A DNA stretch of 64,000 bases from Paenibacillus sp. GM2 (lineage in GTDB: Bacteria; Bacillota; Bacilli; Paenibacillales; Paenibacillaceae): NCBI RefSeq assembly GCF_900069005.2, contig NZ_LN831277.1:266386-330385 (forward strand). Reading direction: 5' to 3'. Below the pieces are notes generated by a model. The model was not told the origin of the DNA and made no database searches. It saw only the letters and a program-made list of their open reading frames with translations. Made by a program: the position numbers and the translations under genes. Positions 34,819-44,184 of the stretch are shown here, piece by piece (the stretch's first letter is position 1; each line of letters begins with the position of its first letter).

Positions 34819-35589
34819 TTAAATTCGCTTAGCCTTGCCGATATACCAATAAGGTACCCCTACAAACAGGATTCCTCCTGCCATGTTGCCCAGAGATACG
34901 GGAATCAAGTTAGCGGCAAGCCCTGCCAGTGTTACCGTTTCCGGATGGGGGACCAGCAGCGAGATGGATAGGAGCGTCATATTCGCAACACTATGCTCAA
35001 AGCCAGAGGTAATGAACGCAAACAAACACCAGAAGATCATGATCAGCTTCGCGGTTTCTTCTTTCATTTTCATGGAGCACCATACCGCCAGACAAACAAG
35101 AATATTACAGAGAATTCCTCGCATGAACAGCTCCATAAAAGGGGCATGCATCTTCACACTTGCCACCGAATTAATAAATTCAGCCACACCGCCAGTCGCA
35201 AGACCTGTCAGGACAAAGATGGCGGCAACCAGAAATGAACCTGCAAAATTGCCAACGTAGCTATAAAGCCATATTTTCAAAGTCTCGAGCCAGGATGTCT
35301 TTTTTTCAAGTGTACTCACCGTCATCACAAAGTTGTTCCCCGTAAATAGTTCACTTCCGGCCATGATGACAAGACTTAAGGCAATTCCAAAAGAGATGCC
35401 CATAACAATCTTTGTGCTTGGAACTTGAGCAGGGGTTAAAAGACCGCCTATCGTAAAGATAAGGATGATGCCAAGACCCACGAACAAGCCGGCAAGCATG
35501 GAAGAGACTAAATATTTGCCTTTACTCTGTTTAAGCAGGTTGACTTTGCCAAGCCCGGCCTGGTTGATCTGCTGAATGATATCGTTCAC
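34819..35589 (-). CDS. nirC: Formate/nitrite transporter family channel, NirC type
   Basis: This 256-residue protein has six membrane helices and FNT-family motifs: the omega-loop region GSELFTGNN near residue 79 and SGFEHSVANM with the central gating histidine near residue 197. It is the third gene of a nirB-nirD-nirC operon, five bases after nirD, so nitrite rather than formate is the expected substrate. The pentameric channel exchanges nitrite or nitrous acid across the cell membrane. Confidence 0.9.
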   Translation of the reverse strand: MNDIIQQINQAGLGKVNLLKQSKGKYLVSSMLAGLFVGLGIILIFTIGGLLTPAQVPSTKIVMGISFGIALSLVIMAGSELFTGNNFVMTVSTLEKKTSWLETLKIWLYSYVGNFAGSFLVAAIFVLTGLATGGVAEFINSVASVKMHAPFMELFMRGILCNILVCLAVWCSMKMKEETAKLIMIFWCLFAFITSGFEHSVANMTLLSISLLVPHPETVTLAGLAANLIPVSLGNMAGGILFVGVPYWYIGKAKRI

Positions 35590-35594
35590 CTGAC

Positions 35595-35915
35595 TTATAC
35601 CCCTCCTATATAAACAAATCCGTCGATGATCTCGATCTCGTAGGTTTGGATACAGCCGTCATCCGGTTTTTGAACCTCCCCAGTTACGAGGGAAATCTTC
35701 CAATCATGAAGCGGGCAGAAGACAAATTCCCCGGAGACGATTCCTTCAGCGAGTGGCCCGTTCTTATGAGGACAGCGATTGCTTACGGCGCGAACCTCTC
35801 CATTAGACAAACGAAATACCGCGATAGACTGGCCGTTCAGCTGCACCTCTTTACCGATCTGTACGGGTAAATCCTCAAGTTTCATTATTTTTATCTTATC
35901 TGTCGTCATGCTCAC
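35595..35915 (-). CDS. nirD: Nitrite reductase small subunit, Rieske-type
   Basis: The product has 106 residues from GTG at 35915, the same length as B. subtilis NirD; an upstream ATG at 35942 lies ahead of the GGAGGA site and is unlikely. The motifs RCPHKNGPL and CPLHDW supply the two Cys and two His of a Rieske-like [2Fe-2S] centre. It supports the catalytic subunit NirB, encoded 13 bases upstream, in NADH-dependent reduction of nitrite to ammonium. Confidence 0.92.
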   Translation of the reverse strand: MSMTTDKIKIMKLEDLPVQIGKEVQLNGQSIAVFRLSNGEVRAVSNRCPHKNGPLAEGIVSGEFVFCPLHDWKISLVTGEVQKPDDGCIQTYEIEIIDGFVYIGGV

Positions 35916-35928
35916 TGTGTTCTCCTCC

Positions 35929-38331
35929 TTATCGCTTCTCAACGGTATAGAGCTGCTTGCGCTGATCGTCTGTCAAAGCTTTGCCCCAGGCCTCGGTGTA
36001 CGTATCCCGCGCATGCTCGAATCTTGCCGCAAGCGAGGCGACCTGTTCTTGATCGGCGAGTGTTCTGCGAACGGTGTCCACACCGATACGCTCTACCCAT
36101 GGTGCTGTACGCTCTCCATAAATGCCTGTCTCGCGATATATCTGCACGTAGGCCTTCGCCATCAAGAGCACTTCATCTTCTGTCGTTACCGTGGTAAGAC
36201 TGTCGCATTGGCGGACTTCCGTTCCTCCGTTGCCGCCGATATAGAGCTGATAGCCATTCTCTACACAAACCACGCCAAAGTCCTTGGTCAGCACCTCCGC
36301 ACAGTTGCGTGGGCAACCGGATACACCCATTTTCATCTTGTGAGGCGTGTCTACCATTTCAATCTCCTGCTCCAGGCGAATGCCAAGTCCGAGTGAATCC
36401 TGGGTGCCAAAGCGGCAGAACCTAGAGCCCACACAAGATTTCACATTGCGAAGTGATTTGGAGTACGCATAGCCGGAACGCATCTCGAGATCAGCCCATA
36501 TTTTTGGCACATCCTCTTTCTTCACTCCATAGAGTCCAACCCGGCTGGCCCCTGTGATTTTGACGAGAGGGACATTGTATTTCTTGGCGACTTCCCCGAT
36601 CCGAATCAGGTCGTCTGGCGAGGTTGTCCCGCCATACATCCGAGGAATGACGGAGAAGGTGCCATCCTTCTGAATATTGCCTTCCATCCGTTCATTAACG
36701 AAGCGCGAAGCCTTGTCATCCTCATATTGATCAGGTCGAATCATACGCAGGTAATAGTTCAATGCAGGGCGGCATTTGGAGCAGCCCTCTTCATGCTGGA
36801 AGCCGAGCACATTGCGAACCTCTCTAGGAGTATGCAGCCCCTTTTCTTTGATAGCAGCAACGACTTCATCTCTCGATAACGAAGTGCACCCGCATATTCC
36901 GCTTACTTCAGCTGCGGCGTCAAACTTATCACCCAACGTATGGGCAAGGATCGCTTCAACCATGCCGCGGCATTTGCCACAGGAGCCACCTGCCTTGGTG
37001 ATTGTCTTCACTTCGTTAAAGGTCGTTAGCCCATGCTCGAGGATCGCTCCTACAATCGTCCCTTTGGTTACCCCGTTACAACCGCATACTGTTTCATCGG
37101 AACTCATGGAGGCTACATCCAGCCCGCTCTCATCTCCTGCCTTATGAAGCACTGAAGCCTTTGTAAACTCCGAGATATCGGCTTGCTTCTTCAACATGCT
37201 GAACAGGCGGGTTCCGTCTGAAGCATCACCGTAGAGCACAACGCCAACGACCTTGTTGTCGCGCACGAGCACTTTTTTATAAGTGCCCGAGCATTCGTCT
37301 TGCACGACGATCGCCTTTGTATTCTCAGAGGGATGGATCTCGCCTCCAGAGAACAGATCGCAGCCTGCGACCTTCAATTGTGTCGATAGAATACTTCCCT
37401 GGTAGCCCGTTGTGGGGTTATCAGTCAAATAGTCAGCCAGCACAATGGCTTGCTCATACAAAGGAGCAACCAAACCGTAGGCAATCCCTCGATGCTCGGC
37501 ACATTCTCCTACCGCATAAATAGCTGGATCTGAAGTTTGCAGAACATCATTAACACAAATAGCGCGATTGACTTCCAGGCCTGCATCCTTTGCAATTGCC
37601 GCATTCGGACGTATTCCTACAGCCATCACCACAAGATCGCATTCAACGCTCGTTCCGTCTTCAAAGCGTATGCCTTGCACACGCCTATCGCCATAAATCT
37701 CTGTTGTCTTTTTCTCCATCAGGAACTTCATGCCTTGCTGCTCAAGATCGAGCTTCAATAGGGCTGCAGCGGCATGATCAAGCTGCATTTCCATCAGATC
37801 GGGCAAGAGATGAACCACATGAACCTCCATGCCTCGATCCAGCAATCCGCGAGCGGCTTCTAATCCAAGCAGGCCGCCGCCGATCACGACGGCTTTTTTA
37901 TATTGTTTCGCAGCATCCATCATCGCCTGCGTATCATCTATAGTTCGGAAGCCAACAACGCCTTCCAATTCATGCCCGGGAACAGGCAGAATAAAGGCGC
38001 TTGAGCCGGTGGCAATAATGAGCTTATCGTACGAAATCATCGTGCCTTTATCCGTGATAACCTGTTGTTCCTCACGGCGAATTTGCGTAACATGCTCGTT
38101 AGAGACCAGGCGAATTTGATTGGCTTCGTACCAATTCCAATCATTAATGTTTATTTCCTCAAAGGTGGTCTTGCCTTGCAGTACGTTGGAGAGCATAATC
38201 CTATTGTAGTTCGGGTAAGGTTCGTCCCCAATCATTGTGATGTCATACAGATCGGGACTTCTCTTTATGATTTCCTCAATGCATCGTGCACCAGCCATAC
38301 CATTGCCGATCATCACCAAATGACTTTTCAT
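35929..38331 (-). CDS. nirB: Assimilatory NAD(P)H-nitrite reductase, large subunit
   Basis: The product has 800 residues from ATG at 38331, supported by GGAGGAG; an earlier ATG at 38367 lacks a site. Domains are an FAD/NAD-binding oxidoreductase (GNGMAGARC at the N-terminus, VIGGGLLGLEAARGL near 150), a first BFD-like [2Fe-2S] site (Cys416, 418, 451, 454), a second (Cys480, 482, 517, 520), then the sirohaem/[4Fe-4S] domain with Cys633-x5-Cys639 and Cys673-x3-Cys677. All cofactor ligands are present. It is the first gene of nirBDC, preceded by a Crp/Fnr-like palindrome. Confidence 0.95.
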   Translation of the reverse strand: MKSHLVMIGNGMAGARCIEEIIKRSPDLYDITMIGDEPYPNYNRIMLSNVLQGKTTFEEININDWNWYEANQIRLVSNEHVTQIRREEQQVITDKGTMISYDKLIIATGSSAFILPVPGHELEGVVGFRTIDDTQAMMDAAKQYKKAVVIGGGLLGLEAARGLLDRGMEVHVVHLLPDLMEMQLDHAAAALLKLDLEQQGMKFLMEKKTTEIYGDRRVQGIRFEDGTSVECDLVVMAVGIRPNAAIAKDAGLEVNRAICVNDVLQTSDPAIYAVGECAEHRGIAYGLVAPLYEQAIVLADYLTDNPTTGYQGSILSTQLKVAGCDLFSGGEIHPSENTKAIVVQDECSGTYKKVLVRDNKVVGVVLYGDASDGTRLFSMLKKQADISEFTKASVLHKAGDESGLDVASMSSDETVCGCNGVTKGTIVGAILEHGLTTFNEVKTITKAGGSCGKCRGMVEAILAHTLGDKFDAAAEVSGICGCTSLSRDEVVAAIKEKGLHTPREVRNVLGFQHEEGCSKCRPALNYYLRMIRPDQYEDDKASRFVNERMEGNIQKDGTFSVIPRMYGGTTSPDDLIRIGEVAKKYNVPLVKITGASRVGLYGVKKEDVPKIWADLEMRSGYAYSKSLRNVKSCVGSRFCRFGTQDSLGLGIRLEQEIEMVDTPHKMKMGVSGCPRNCAEVLTKDFGVVCVENGYQLYIGGNGGTEVRQCDSLTTVTTEDEVLLMAKAYVQIYRETGIYGERTAPWVERIGVDTVRRTLADQEQVASLAARFEHARDTYTEAWGKALTDDQRKQLYTVEKR

Positions 38332-38406
38332 CCTTTGCTCCTCCAATATCTTTGTGAATGAAATCACATGTTTTAAATTATGTTACCTAGTATTCAAATA
38401 GCAAAG

Positions 38407-38422
38407 AGTGATTGGCGTCACT
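38407..38422. promoter_or_regulatory. Crp/Fnr-type operator of the nirBDC operon
   Basis: AGTGATTGGCGTCACT has the same AGTGA-N6-TCACT ends as the palindrome before the pplA-like gene. On the minus strand a CATAAT -10-like element at 38382-38377 puts the site centre near -42 to -45, an activator position. Confidence 0.6.
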
Positions 38423-38461
38423 TTTTTTATGGATTTTTTACAAATAATATAAATAGCGAAT

Positions 38462-38491
38462 AGCCTTACCCCGGTATAAAAGAGTAAGGCT
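38462..38491. terminator. Possible terminator of the phn operon
   Basis: AGCCTTAC (38462-38469) pairs with GTAAGGCT (38484-38491) just past the last phn gene. The T tract is weak. Confidence 0.45.
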
Positions 38492-38524
38492 GATAACGAT
38501 CATCATCCATGGATTCTTAATAAA

Positions 38525-39328
38525 TTAGACCAGCTTCTTGCGGAGTGTTCCGGAGATCAGGTCGATGGTTGTGATCATGACGATAATACCTAGCAGGATG
38601 ATGCCTACACGATCCCAGTTCCGCGTGCTTAGAGCGAAGATCAATGGTGTGCCGATGCCTCCGGCACCGATAATGCCAAGGATTGTCGCGGAACGAAGAT
38701 TAAGCTCGAAGCGGTACAGCGTATAGGATAAGAAGCCAGGCAGGACCTGAGGGATGACTGCGAACCATAGGATTTGCAAACGGCTTGCTCCCACTGCCAT
38801 CAGCGCCTCCAGCGGACCGTTGTCGATATTCTCAACTTCATCGGCGAACAGCTTGCCAAGCATACCTACGGAATGAAGGCCCAGCGCCAGTACTCCGGCG
38901 AAAGATCCGGGGCCCACCGCTTTGATGAACAGGATTGCCATAACCACTTCCGGGAAGGTACGGATCAGGCTGAGCAGTATTTTGCCGGAACCGGATATAA
39001 CCTTGCCACGGCTCATATTAACCGCCGACCAGAAGGCGAACGGGATACAGATGATCGTAGATATGAAAGTGCCCAGAATAGAGATCGCCAGCGTATCTAA
39101 CAGTCCTCGCAGCAAATCCTCTCCATCCGGCAGGTAGACATAGCCCCAATCCGGTGAGAACAGCCCGGCTAGGATCGATTTGCTCACTTGGCCGGCAGTC
39201 TCCTTGATACCGGAATAAGGGATGCCGGCAAAAGCCCAGACATAGATGAGAATGAGCGCGATATATATCAGCAGACGATAACGATTCTTCTTAGGCTTAG
39301 GTATCATTTCACTCCATGATTTTGTCAT
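38525..39328 (-). CDS. phnE: Phosphonate-type ABC transporter permease, PhnE family (second)
   Basis: This 267-residue protein has about six membrane helices and the EAA-type loop NGPLEALMAVGASRLQIL near residue 180, as in PhnE/PtxC permeases. Its start overlaps the stop of the first phnE (ATGA at 39325-39328). It is the last gene of phnD-phnC-phnE-phnE. Two permease genes instead of one are common in Firmicute versions. Phosphonate, phosphite or a related anion is the likely cargo. Confidence 0.92.
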   Translation of the reverse strand: MTKSWSEMIPKPKKNRYRLLIYIALILIYVWAFAGIPYSGIKETAGQVSKSILAGLFSPDWGYVYLPDGEDLLRGLLDTLAISILGTFISTIICIPFAFWSAVNMSRGKVISGSGKILLSLIRTFPEVVMAILFIKAVGPGSFAGVLALGLHSVGMLGKLFADEVENIDNGPLEALMAVGASRLQILWFAVIPQVLPGFLSYTLYRFELNLRSATILGIIGAGGIGTPLIFALSTRNWDRVGIILLGIIVMITTIDLISGTLRKKLV

Positions 39329-40125
39329 AGCAATTTCTCCCGCAGCTTAGAGCTAATATAATCGATGACCAATACGACAGCCAGAGTAACGATAATGATC
39401 ATGCAGGTCTTGTCGTACTCCAGAAATCCTAACGTAACTTCATAATAATGGCCGATACCGCCAGCGCCGACTAAGCCCAGCACGGCTGCAGCACGGACAT
39501 TGATCTCGAACGTATAGAGCAGGAACGAGATGAAATGGGGCCTGATTTGCGGAACGACACCAAAATTGATGATTTGCAGCGGATGCGCTCCGGCGGACGT
39601 CATGGCTTCGAGCGGTCCGGGATCGATCGTCTCCAGCGCCTCATAGGTCAGCTTGGCGATTACTCCTAGTGAGAAGAACGCCAGGGCGAGTATACCAGGC
39701 AGGGCGCCCAAACCGAATATGGCTACAAAAAGAGCGGCGAGCAATAGATCGGGAATAGTACGAATCAAATTCAGAATGAAGCGGACCGGATAGTAAATCC
39801 ATTTATGCTTAGCGATATTGGAGGCACTCAGCAGCGCGATTGGGATAGCGAGGATTGCCCCAAACGTAGTACCCAGCAGCGCCATGCGGATGGTCTCCAG
39901 CATCGCGGTCCATATATTGTCGAGATAGGTCCATTTCGGTGGGAACATTTCCTTGAGCAGGTCGAGCATATTTGGCATGCCCTGTATCAGTTCGCCAAAG
40001 GTTGCCTCAGTCTGGACCGAGCTCCCCCATAGTAGGAGAACCACGATAGTCGCCGTGAAGTAATGTTTGATCTTCCTCGGCGCCTTGGGACGAAGCAGCT
40101 GTGTCGATTCTGTCTGCGCCTTCAT
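39325..40125 (-). CDS. phnE: Phosphonate-type ABC transporter permease, PhnE family (first)
   Basis: This 266-residue polytopic protein is paralogous to the following gene product, with the loop [18 protein letters not shown] near residue 175. It overlaps phnC upstream and phnE downstream by four bases each, so all three are translationally coupled. It forms the heterodimeric channel of the importer. Confidence 0.92.
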   Translation of the reverse strand: MKAQTESTQLLRPKAPRKIKHYFTATIVVLLLWGSSVQTEATFGELIQGMPNMLDLLKEMFPPKWTYLDNIWTAMLETIRMALLGTTFGAILAIPIALLSASNIAKHKWIYYPVRFILNLIRTIPDLLLAALFVAIFGLGALPGILALAFFSLGVIAKLTYEALETIDPGPLEAMTSAGAHPLQIINFGVVPQIRPHFISFLLYTFEINVRAAAVLGLVGAGGIGHYYEVTLGFLEYDKTCMIIIVTLAVVLVIDYISSKLREKLL

Positions 40126-40898
40126 ACAACCGCTTCCCCCAATAAATGATTTTCCTCATGAAACGGACGGCCATAAATCTCGGCGAAGCGCTCATCCGTC
40201 GCTTCTGATACCGGACCGTCAAAGACGACCTCGCCGGCTTGCAGACCGATAATGCGCGTTGCGTACTGACGCGCCAAATCGATGGAATGCAGATTGACGA
40301 TCGTCGTAATGTCGAGATCCATGTTGATACGTTTCAGGTCGTCCATGACTTGCTTTGTCGTCAGGGGATCCAGTGAAGCCACCGGTTCATCGGCAAGAAT
40401 GATCTTGGCCTTCTGGGAGAGAACACGGGCAATAGCGACGCGCTGCTGCTGTCCGCCAGACAACTCGTCGGCGCGCGCGTAAGCTTTCTGGACGATATTA
40501 ACGCGATCGAGCGCTTCGAAGGCAAGATCGATATCTTCCTTCGGGAATAAGCCCAGCAGGGTGCGGAGAACCGAATGATGGCCCACTCGTCCGGCCAGTA
40601 CATTACGCAGCACAGTCGTACGCTTCACTAGGTTGAAGCTTTGGAAGATCATGCCGATATCGCGGCGGATCATTCGCAGTTCTTTGCCTTTTGCTGTGGT
40701 GATCGATTTCCCATCGATGAGAATCTCGCCATCTGTAATGTCATGCAGTCGGTTGATCGAACGCAGCAGTGTGGATTTACCCGCGCCGGATAAGCCGACA
40801 ATGGCGATGAATTCCCCTTTCTCAACCTTCAGGTTGATCTGATTCAGTCCCTTGGTGCCATTGGGGTATGTTTTTGTTACATTGCGTAATTCAATCAC
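40122..40898 (-). CDS. phnC: Phosphonate-type ABC transporter ATPase, PhnC
   Basis: The product has 258 residues from GTG at 40898, supported by AAAGGGG about ten bases upstream. Walker A is GLSGAGKST (residues 35-43), the ABC signature LSGGQQQR, Walker B IILADEP, and the H-loop lies in NLHSIDLA. It powers the PhnE permeases with PhnD as receptor. Confidence 0.93.
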   Translation of the reverse strand: MIELRNVTKTYPNGTKGLNQINLKVEKGEFIAIVGLSGAGKSTLLRSINRLHDITDGEILIDGKSITTAKGKELRMIRRDIGMIFQSFNLVKRTTVLRNVLAGRVGHHSVLRTLLGLFPKEDIDLAFEALDRVNIVQKAYARADELSGGQQQRVAIARVLSQKAKIILADEPVASLDPLTTKQVMDDLKRINMDLDITTIVNLHSIDLARQYATRIIGLQAGEVVFDGPVSEATDERFAEIYGRPFHEENHLLGEAVV

Positions 40899-40944
40899 TT
40901 GGCGATTTCCCCTTTTACAAATCAATATCGTGAAATAGAAGAGG

Positions 40945-40974
40945 CCAGCTGCAGTGCGGAAGCACTCCGGCTGG
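40945..40974 (-). terminator. Hairpin between phnD and phnC
   Basis: CCAGC and AGTGC pair with GCACT and GCTGG around a short internal loop, in the gap between the two genes. Without a clear T tract it may stabilise phnD mRNA or attenuate rather than terminate. Confidence 0.45.
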
Positions 40975-41014
40975 CGTTGTTACGAGATGGTGAACATGCA
41001 TAAGAGACTGGGGA

Positions 41015-42004
41015 CTACTCCGTTTTTACCTTTTCCCCATATTCGCGAACGATATCAAATTTACTATCATCGGATGTTACATATCCTTCATGGGTGTAAA
41101 TCTCGGAAATAATCTTATGTCCTTCTTCGTCTTTACCAAGTTCCATAAAGGCATTTTGCAGCTTCTCTACCCATTCAGGGCTCATATCCGAACGAACGCT
41201 GATCGTATCGTTAGGGATAGGCTCTGTATAAGCAAGGACACGCGTATCTTCAAAGACGCTAGGGTAATCATTTTTTACCGTGTTGCGAGCATCCTGGAAG
41301 ATGGCAGCTGCGTCTACATCGCCGTTCAGTACGGCAAGCACGCCCTGGTCATGACCTTTCACAGTAATCGCTTCTACGTCCTTGAGCGGATCGAGTCCGG
41401 CTTCCATCAATTTAGCGGCAGGCCATACAAATCCAGCGGAGGAAGTCACATTCTGATAAGCAATCTTCTTGCCTTTCAGATCGGCAACAGATTGAATGCT
41501 GGAATCTTTCTTCACGATGATCATTGATTTGTAGAAATCAACCAGATCCGTCGTTGGAGCGCCTGTATCATCTTGTACTCCGAAACGTTGAGCTTGCAGA
41601 ATAACCTCTGCTGCACCTTTCTCTTTGGCCAACACATAAGCGGTCGGAGGCAGGAAGCCTACGTCAACTTTCTTGGAAGCCATAGCTTCGATGATTGTAT
41701 TGTAGTCAGTGGATACGCTGACTTTGACAGGAATGCCGATCTTGTCGGAGAGCAGCTTCTCAAGCGGCTTGGCCTTTGCTTCCAAGGTGTCAGCATTTTG
41801 CGAAGGTACGAATTGGACAGTCAAGGTAGTTGGAACATAACCTGTATCTTTCTTCTCTTCAGCCTGATTGGTCTGATTGGTTTGACCGGAGTTTGCTGCT
41901 GCTTTGCCATCGGTATTATTAACGGAGGCGGAGTTCTGTCCGCAGCCCCCAAGGACGGCAATGGATAAGAATAAAGGAAGAGCAAGCATAGCTAATTTTT
42001 TCAA
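41015..42004 (-). CDS. phnD: Phosphonate-type ABC transporter binding lipoprotein, PhnD
   Basis: This 329-residue precursor has the lipobox VLGGC (Cys21) and a Gln/Asn-rich linker. The mature domain is PhnD-like (PF12974), with TVQFVPSQNADTLEAKAKPL near residue 60, VGFLPPTAYVLA near 120 and the Ser/Thr-rich phosphonate pocket YQNVTSSAGFVWP near 190. It is the first gene of the operon. No phosphonate-degrading enzyme is nearby, so the exact ligand is open. Confidence 0.92.
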   Translation of the reverse strand: MKKLAMLALPLFLSIAVLGGCGQNSASVNNTDGKAAANSGQTNQTNQAEEKKDTGYVPTTLTVQFVPSQNADTLEAKAKPLEKLLSDKIGIPVKVSVSTDYNTIIEAMASKKVDVGFLPPTAYVLAKEKGAAEVILQAQRFGVQDDTGAPTTDLVDFYKSMIIVKKDSSIQSVADLKGKKIAYQNVTSSAGFVWPAAKLMEAGLDPLKDVEAITVKGHDQGVLAVLNGDVDAAAIFQDARNTVKNDYPSVFEDTRVLAYTEPIPNDTISVRSDMSPEWVEKLQNAFMELGKDEEGHKIISEIYTHEGYVTSDDSKFDIVREYGEKVKTE

Positions 42005-42085
42005 GCGAGATGACCTCCATAGAATCTATTTTTTTGGTGCTGGCTTAAATATAATGCTCATTTATTAACGGATCGTCAGTGCAAT

Positions 42086-42122
42086 GATAAATGTTTGTAA
42101 ATTAAAGTAAATTTAATATAAA
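42086..42122 (-). promoter_or_regulatory. Candidate Pho box upstream of phnD
   Basis: On the minus strand TTTATA, TTTACT, TTTACA and TTTATC start at 42122, 42111, 42101 and 42091, a 10-11-base period. They resemble the TT(A/C/T)ACA direct repeats bound by PhoP of Bacillales. AT-richness makes a chance match possible. Confidence 0.4.
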
Positions 42123-42166
42123 TCTGCATTTCACTTGATAGAATCAAGAAAAACACTAACAAGGAA

Positions 42167-42416
42167 GTTGAAAAAGTCCAATTTTCAGCACCGAAGCGTA
42201 CGCCACCACCTGTGTTTTTGAAAAATACCTCAATTTGGGGAGGCTAGAGTCTGAGAAGTGGAGCTACCCGTTATTGAAAAATAACTTCTTAAGCACTTGC
42301 TTGCAGCAGCCTGTAGCAGGTATGTGAGCATCGCCAGAAAACCTGGTTATGAATCGCGGACGTTCAGCCTTGAGTTGGCTTGATCGCTGTTCTTATCAAA
42401 AGCGGACTTTTTAAAC
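42167..42416. repeat. MITE-like element, copy C (250 bases, inverted orientation)
   Basis: It begins GTTGAAAAAGTCC and ends GGACTTTTTAAAC, so its ends are inverted repeats. Read on the minus strand it shares internal blocks with copies A and B (AAGTGCTTAAGAAGTT; GGTAGCTCCACTT). Confidence 0.75.
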
Positions 42417-42442
42417 AATTACAAAAAAGGGAGTGTTGGAGG

Positions 42443-44044
42443 ATGGAACACCGACAAGAAGCAGCCTGTGAGATTCTAGTATCCAGCGATATACATGGGC
42501 ATATTTATCCGACAGATTACCGTTCCACCGGCGAGTGCCAGTTGGGGCTAGCAAAGCTGGCAACGTTGATCGAAAGAGAGAGGCAGGCAAAGCCAGACCT
42601 GCTGTTGCTTGATAATGGGGACCTTATTCAAGGGACACCTCTATCGACGTATTTTGTGAAAAATAAGCAGGGGATCCACCCGACGATCGAGGTGCTTAAC
42701 CGGCTAGGCTATGATGCAGCGGTTCCGGGGAACCATGAATTCAATTATGGACTAAGCACTTTCAGCCAGGTGGTGGAGGACTCGCATTTCCCATGGCTGT
42801 CTGCAGGGATTACGGTGAAGGGAGCAGGCAAACCTGCGTTTGGGCAACCGTATATAACGAAAGTTCTGGAGAACGGATTAAAGCTTGCTGTGTTGGGGGT
42901 GACAACGCATTATATCCCGTATTGGGAGAACCCTCAGCATATCGCCGGGCTGGAATTCGCGGATGCGCTGGAGACGGTTCGCTTCTGGGTACCGATGATT
43001 CGGAGAGAGGAGCGACCGGATCTGTTGATTGTAGCTTATCACGGCGGGTTTGAACGCGACCTGTGGACCGGCGAGCCCGTGGAACGCCTGACCGGGGAAA
43101 ATCAGGCCTATGCGATGTGTGCCGAGGTGGAGGGGATCGATATTCTCATTACAGGCCATCAACATCGCAGTCTTTTTGGAGAAGTAAATGGAGTAACGAT
43201 TGTCCAGCCATCTTGCCTCGGCCAGGCGCTGGGAAGAATCAACGTCAACTTCCGCAGAGGGGAAAGCGGGGATTGGGAGATTACGGATCGGCGGGCAGAT
43301 CTGCTTGTACCGGATGAGTTGGTAGAGCCCGATCAGGAAGTGCTCCATTTATGCCGTGAGCTTGAGCAAGAGACACAGGCCTGGCTGGATGAGCCGATCG
43401 GAGCTGTTGATGGCGATATGAGCGTACTAAGCTCGCTGGATTGCCGTCTGGAAGATCACCCTTTTATTGAATTTGTCAACCGCGTTCAGATGGAGGTCAG
43501 CGGTGCTGAGGCATCCAATACCGCGCTGCTTAATGAGCAATCGCTTGGCTTTCAAGGGGGAATTACGCGCCGGGACGTGCTGGCTAACTTTATATATCCC
43601 AATACGCTTACCGTCCTGAGGTTAACCGGCAAAGATATTCGCGCAGCGCTGGAGCAAACGGCTACCTATTGGCAGCTTGGTTCTGACGGAGAACTAATGA
43701 TTAACCCGTCCTTCCTGGAGCCGAAGGCCCAGCATTATAACTATGATATGTGGGAGGGCATTGAATACGAATTGGATATCTCCCGTCCGGCAGGAGAACG
43801 GGTAGTCAAGCTGAACTACAACGGTGCAGCGCTGACTGATGAAGCGGAGATGGATGTCGTTATGAACAGCTACCGCGCCGGTGGGGGCGGAGATTACGAA
43901 ATGTATCAGGGGAGACCTGTCGTCAAGGAGATTACGATCGATATGGCTGATCTGGTCAGCGATTATATTATGGAGCATCAGGTCATTCAGGCAAGCTGCA
44001 ATTACAATTGGAGAGTTAGTATTCAGCAGGGAGCAAGAGCTTAA
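42443..44044 (+). CDS. Metallophosphoesterase/5'-nucleotidase family protein without signal peptide
   Basis: The product has 533 residues from ATG at 42443, with AAAGGGAG nine bases upstream; a longer frame from 42380 would start inside the repeat element and is rejected. Motifs of the UshA/YfkN type are present: D16-x-H18 (SSDIHGH), GDLIQG near 59, GNHEFNYG (96-103), YHGGFE near 220 and GHQHR near 248, followed by the 5'-nucleotidase C-terminal domain with NSYRAGGGGDY. Lack of a signal peptide suggests a cytosolic nucleotide or cyclic-nucleotide phosphatase similar to YunD-type proteins. Confidence 0.85.
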   Translation: MEHRQEAACEILVSSDIHGHIYPTDYRSTGECQLGLAKLATLIERERQAKPDLLLLDNGDLIQGTPLSTYFVKNKQGIHPTIEVLNRLGYDAAVPGNHEFNYGLSTFSQVVEDSHFPWLSAGITVKGAGKPAFGQPYITKVLENGLKLAVLGVTTHYIPYWENPQHIAGLEFADALETVRFWVPMIRREERPDLLIVAYHGGFERDLWTGEPVERLTGENQAYAMCAEVEGIDILITGHQHRSLFGEVNGVTIVQPSCLGQALGRINVNFRRGESGDWEITDRRADLLVPDELVEPDQEVLHLCRELEQETQAWLDEPIGAVDGDMSVLSSLDCRLEDHPFIEFVNRVQMEVSGAEASNTALLNEQSLGFQGGITRRDVLANFIYPNTLTVLRLTGKDIRAALEQTATYWQLGSDGELMINPSFLEPKAQHYNYDMWEGIEYELDISRPAGERVVKLNYNGAALTDEAEMDVVMNSYRAGGGGDYEMYQGRPVVKEITIDMADLVSDYIMEHQVIQASCNYNWRVSIQQGARA

Positions 44045-44050
44045 GGAACA

Positions 44051-44095
44051 GCATAAAGAACATCGGCATAAAGTGCATCAGCATAAGGAGCATCA
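44051..44095 (+). repeat. Three tandem 15-base repeats after the metallophosphatase stop codon
   Basis: GCATAAAGAACATCG, GCATAAAGTGCATCA and GCATAAGGAGCATCA follow each other at 44051, 44066 and 44081. Function unknown. Confidence 0.8.
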
Positions 44096-44184
44096 GGAAC
44101 GCTTCATCTTCATCCAAGTACAACCTGTTCATTGCAAGGGTATTGTAGAATAGAATTAACAAATTCATGTACGGGAGCCCTGAT

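Larger units (their letters stand above)
42005..42442. other. 438-base gap holding a Pho-box candidate and a MITE-like repeat
   Basis: The left half is the AT-rich upstream region of phnD, with regularly spaced TTTAYA-like hexamers at 42086-42122. The right half is repeat copy C (42167-42416), followed by the ribosome site of the metallophosphatase gene. No gene is seen. Confidence 0.7.

Noticed and set aside
42380..42442. Upstream extension of the metallophosphatase frame
   Set aside because: It begins inside repeat copy C and has no ribosome site; the ATG at 42443 has one and matches the family start.
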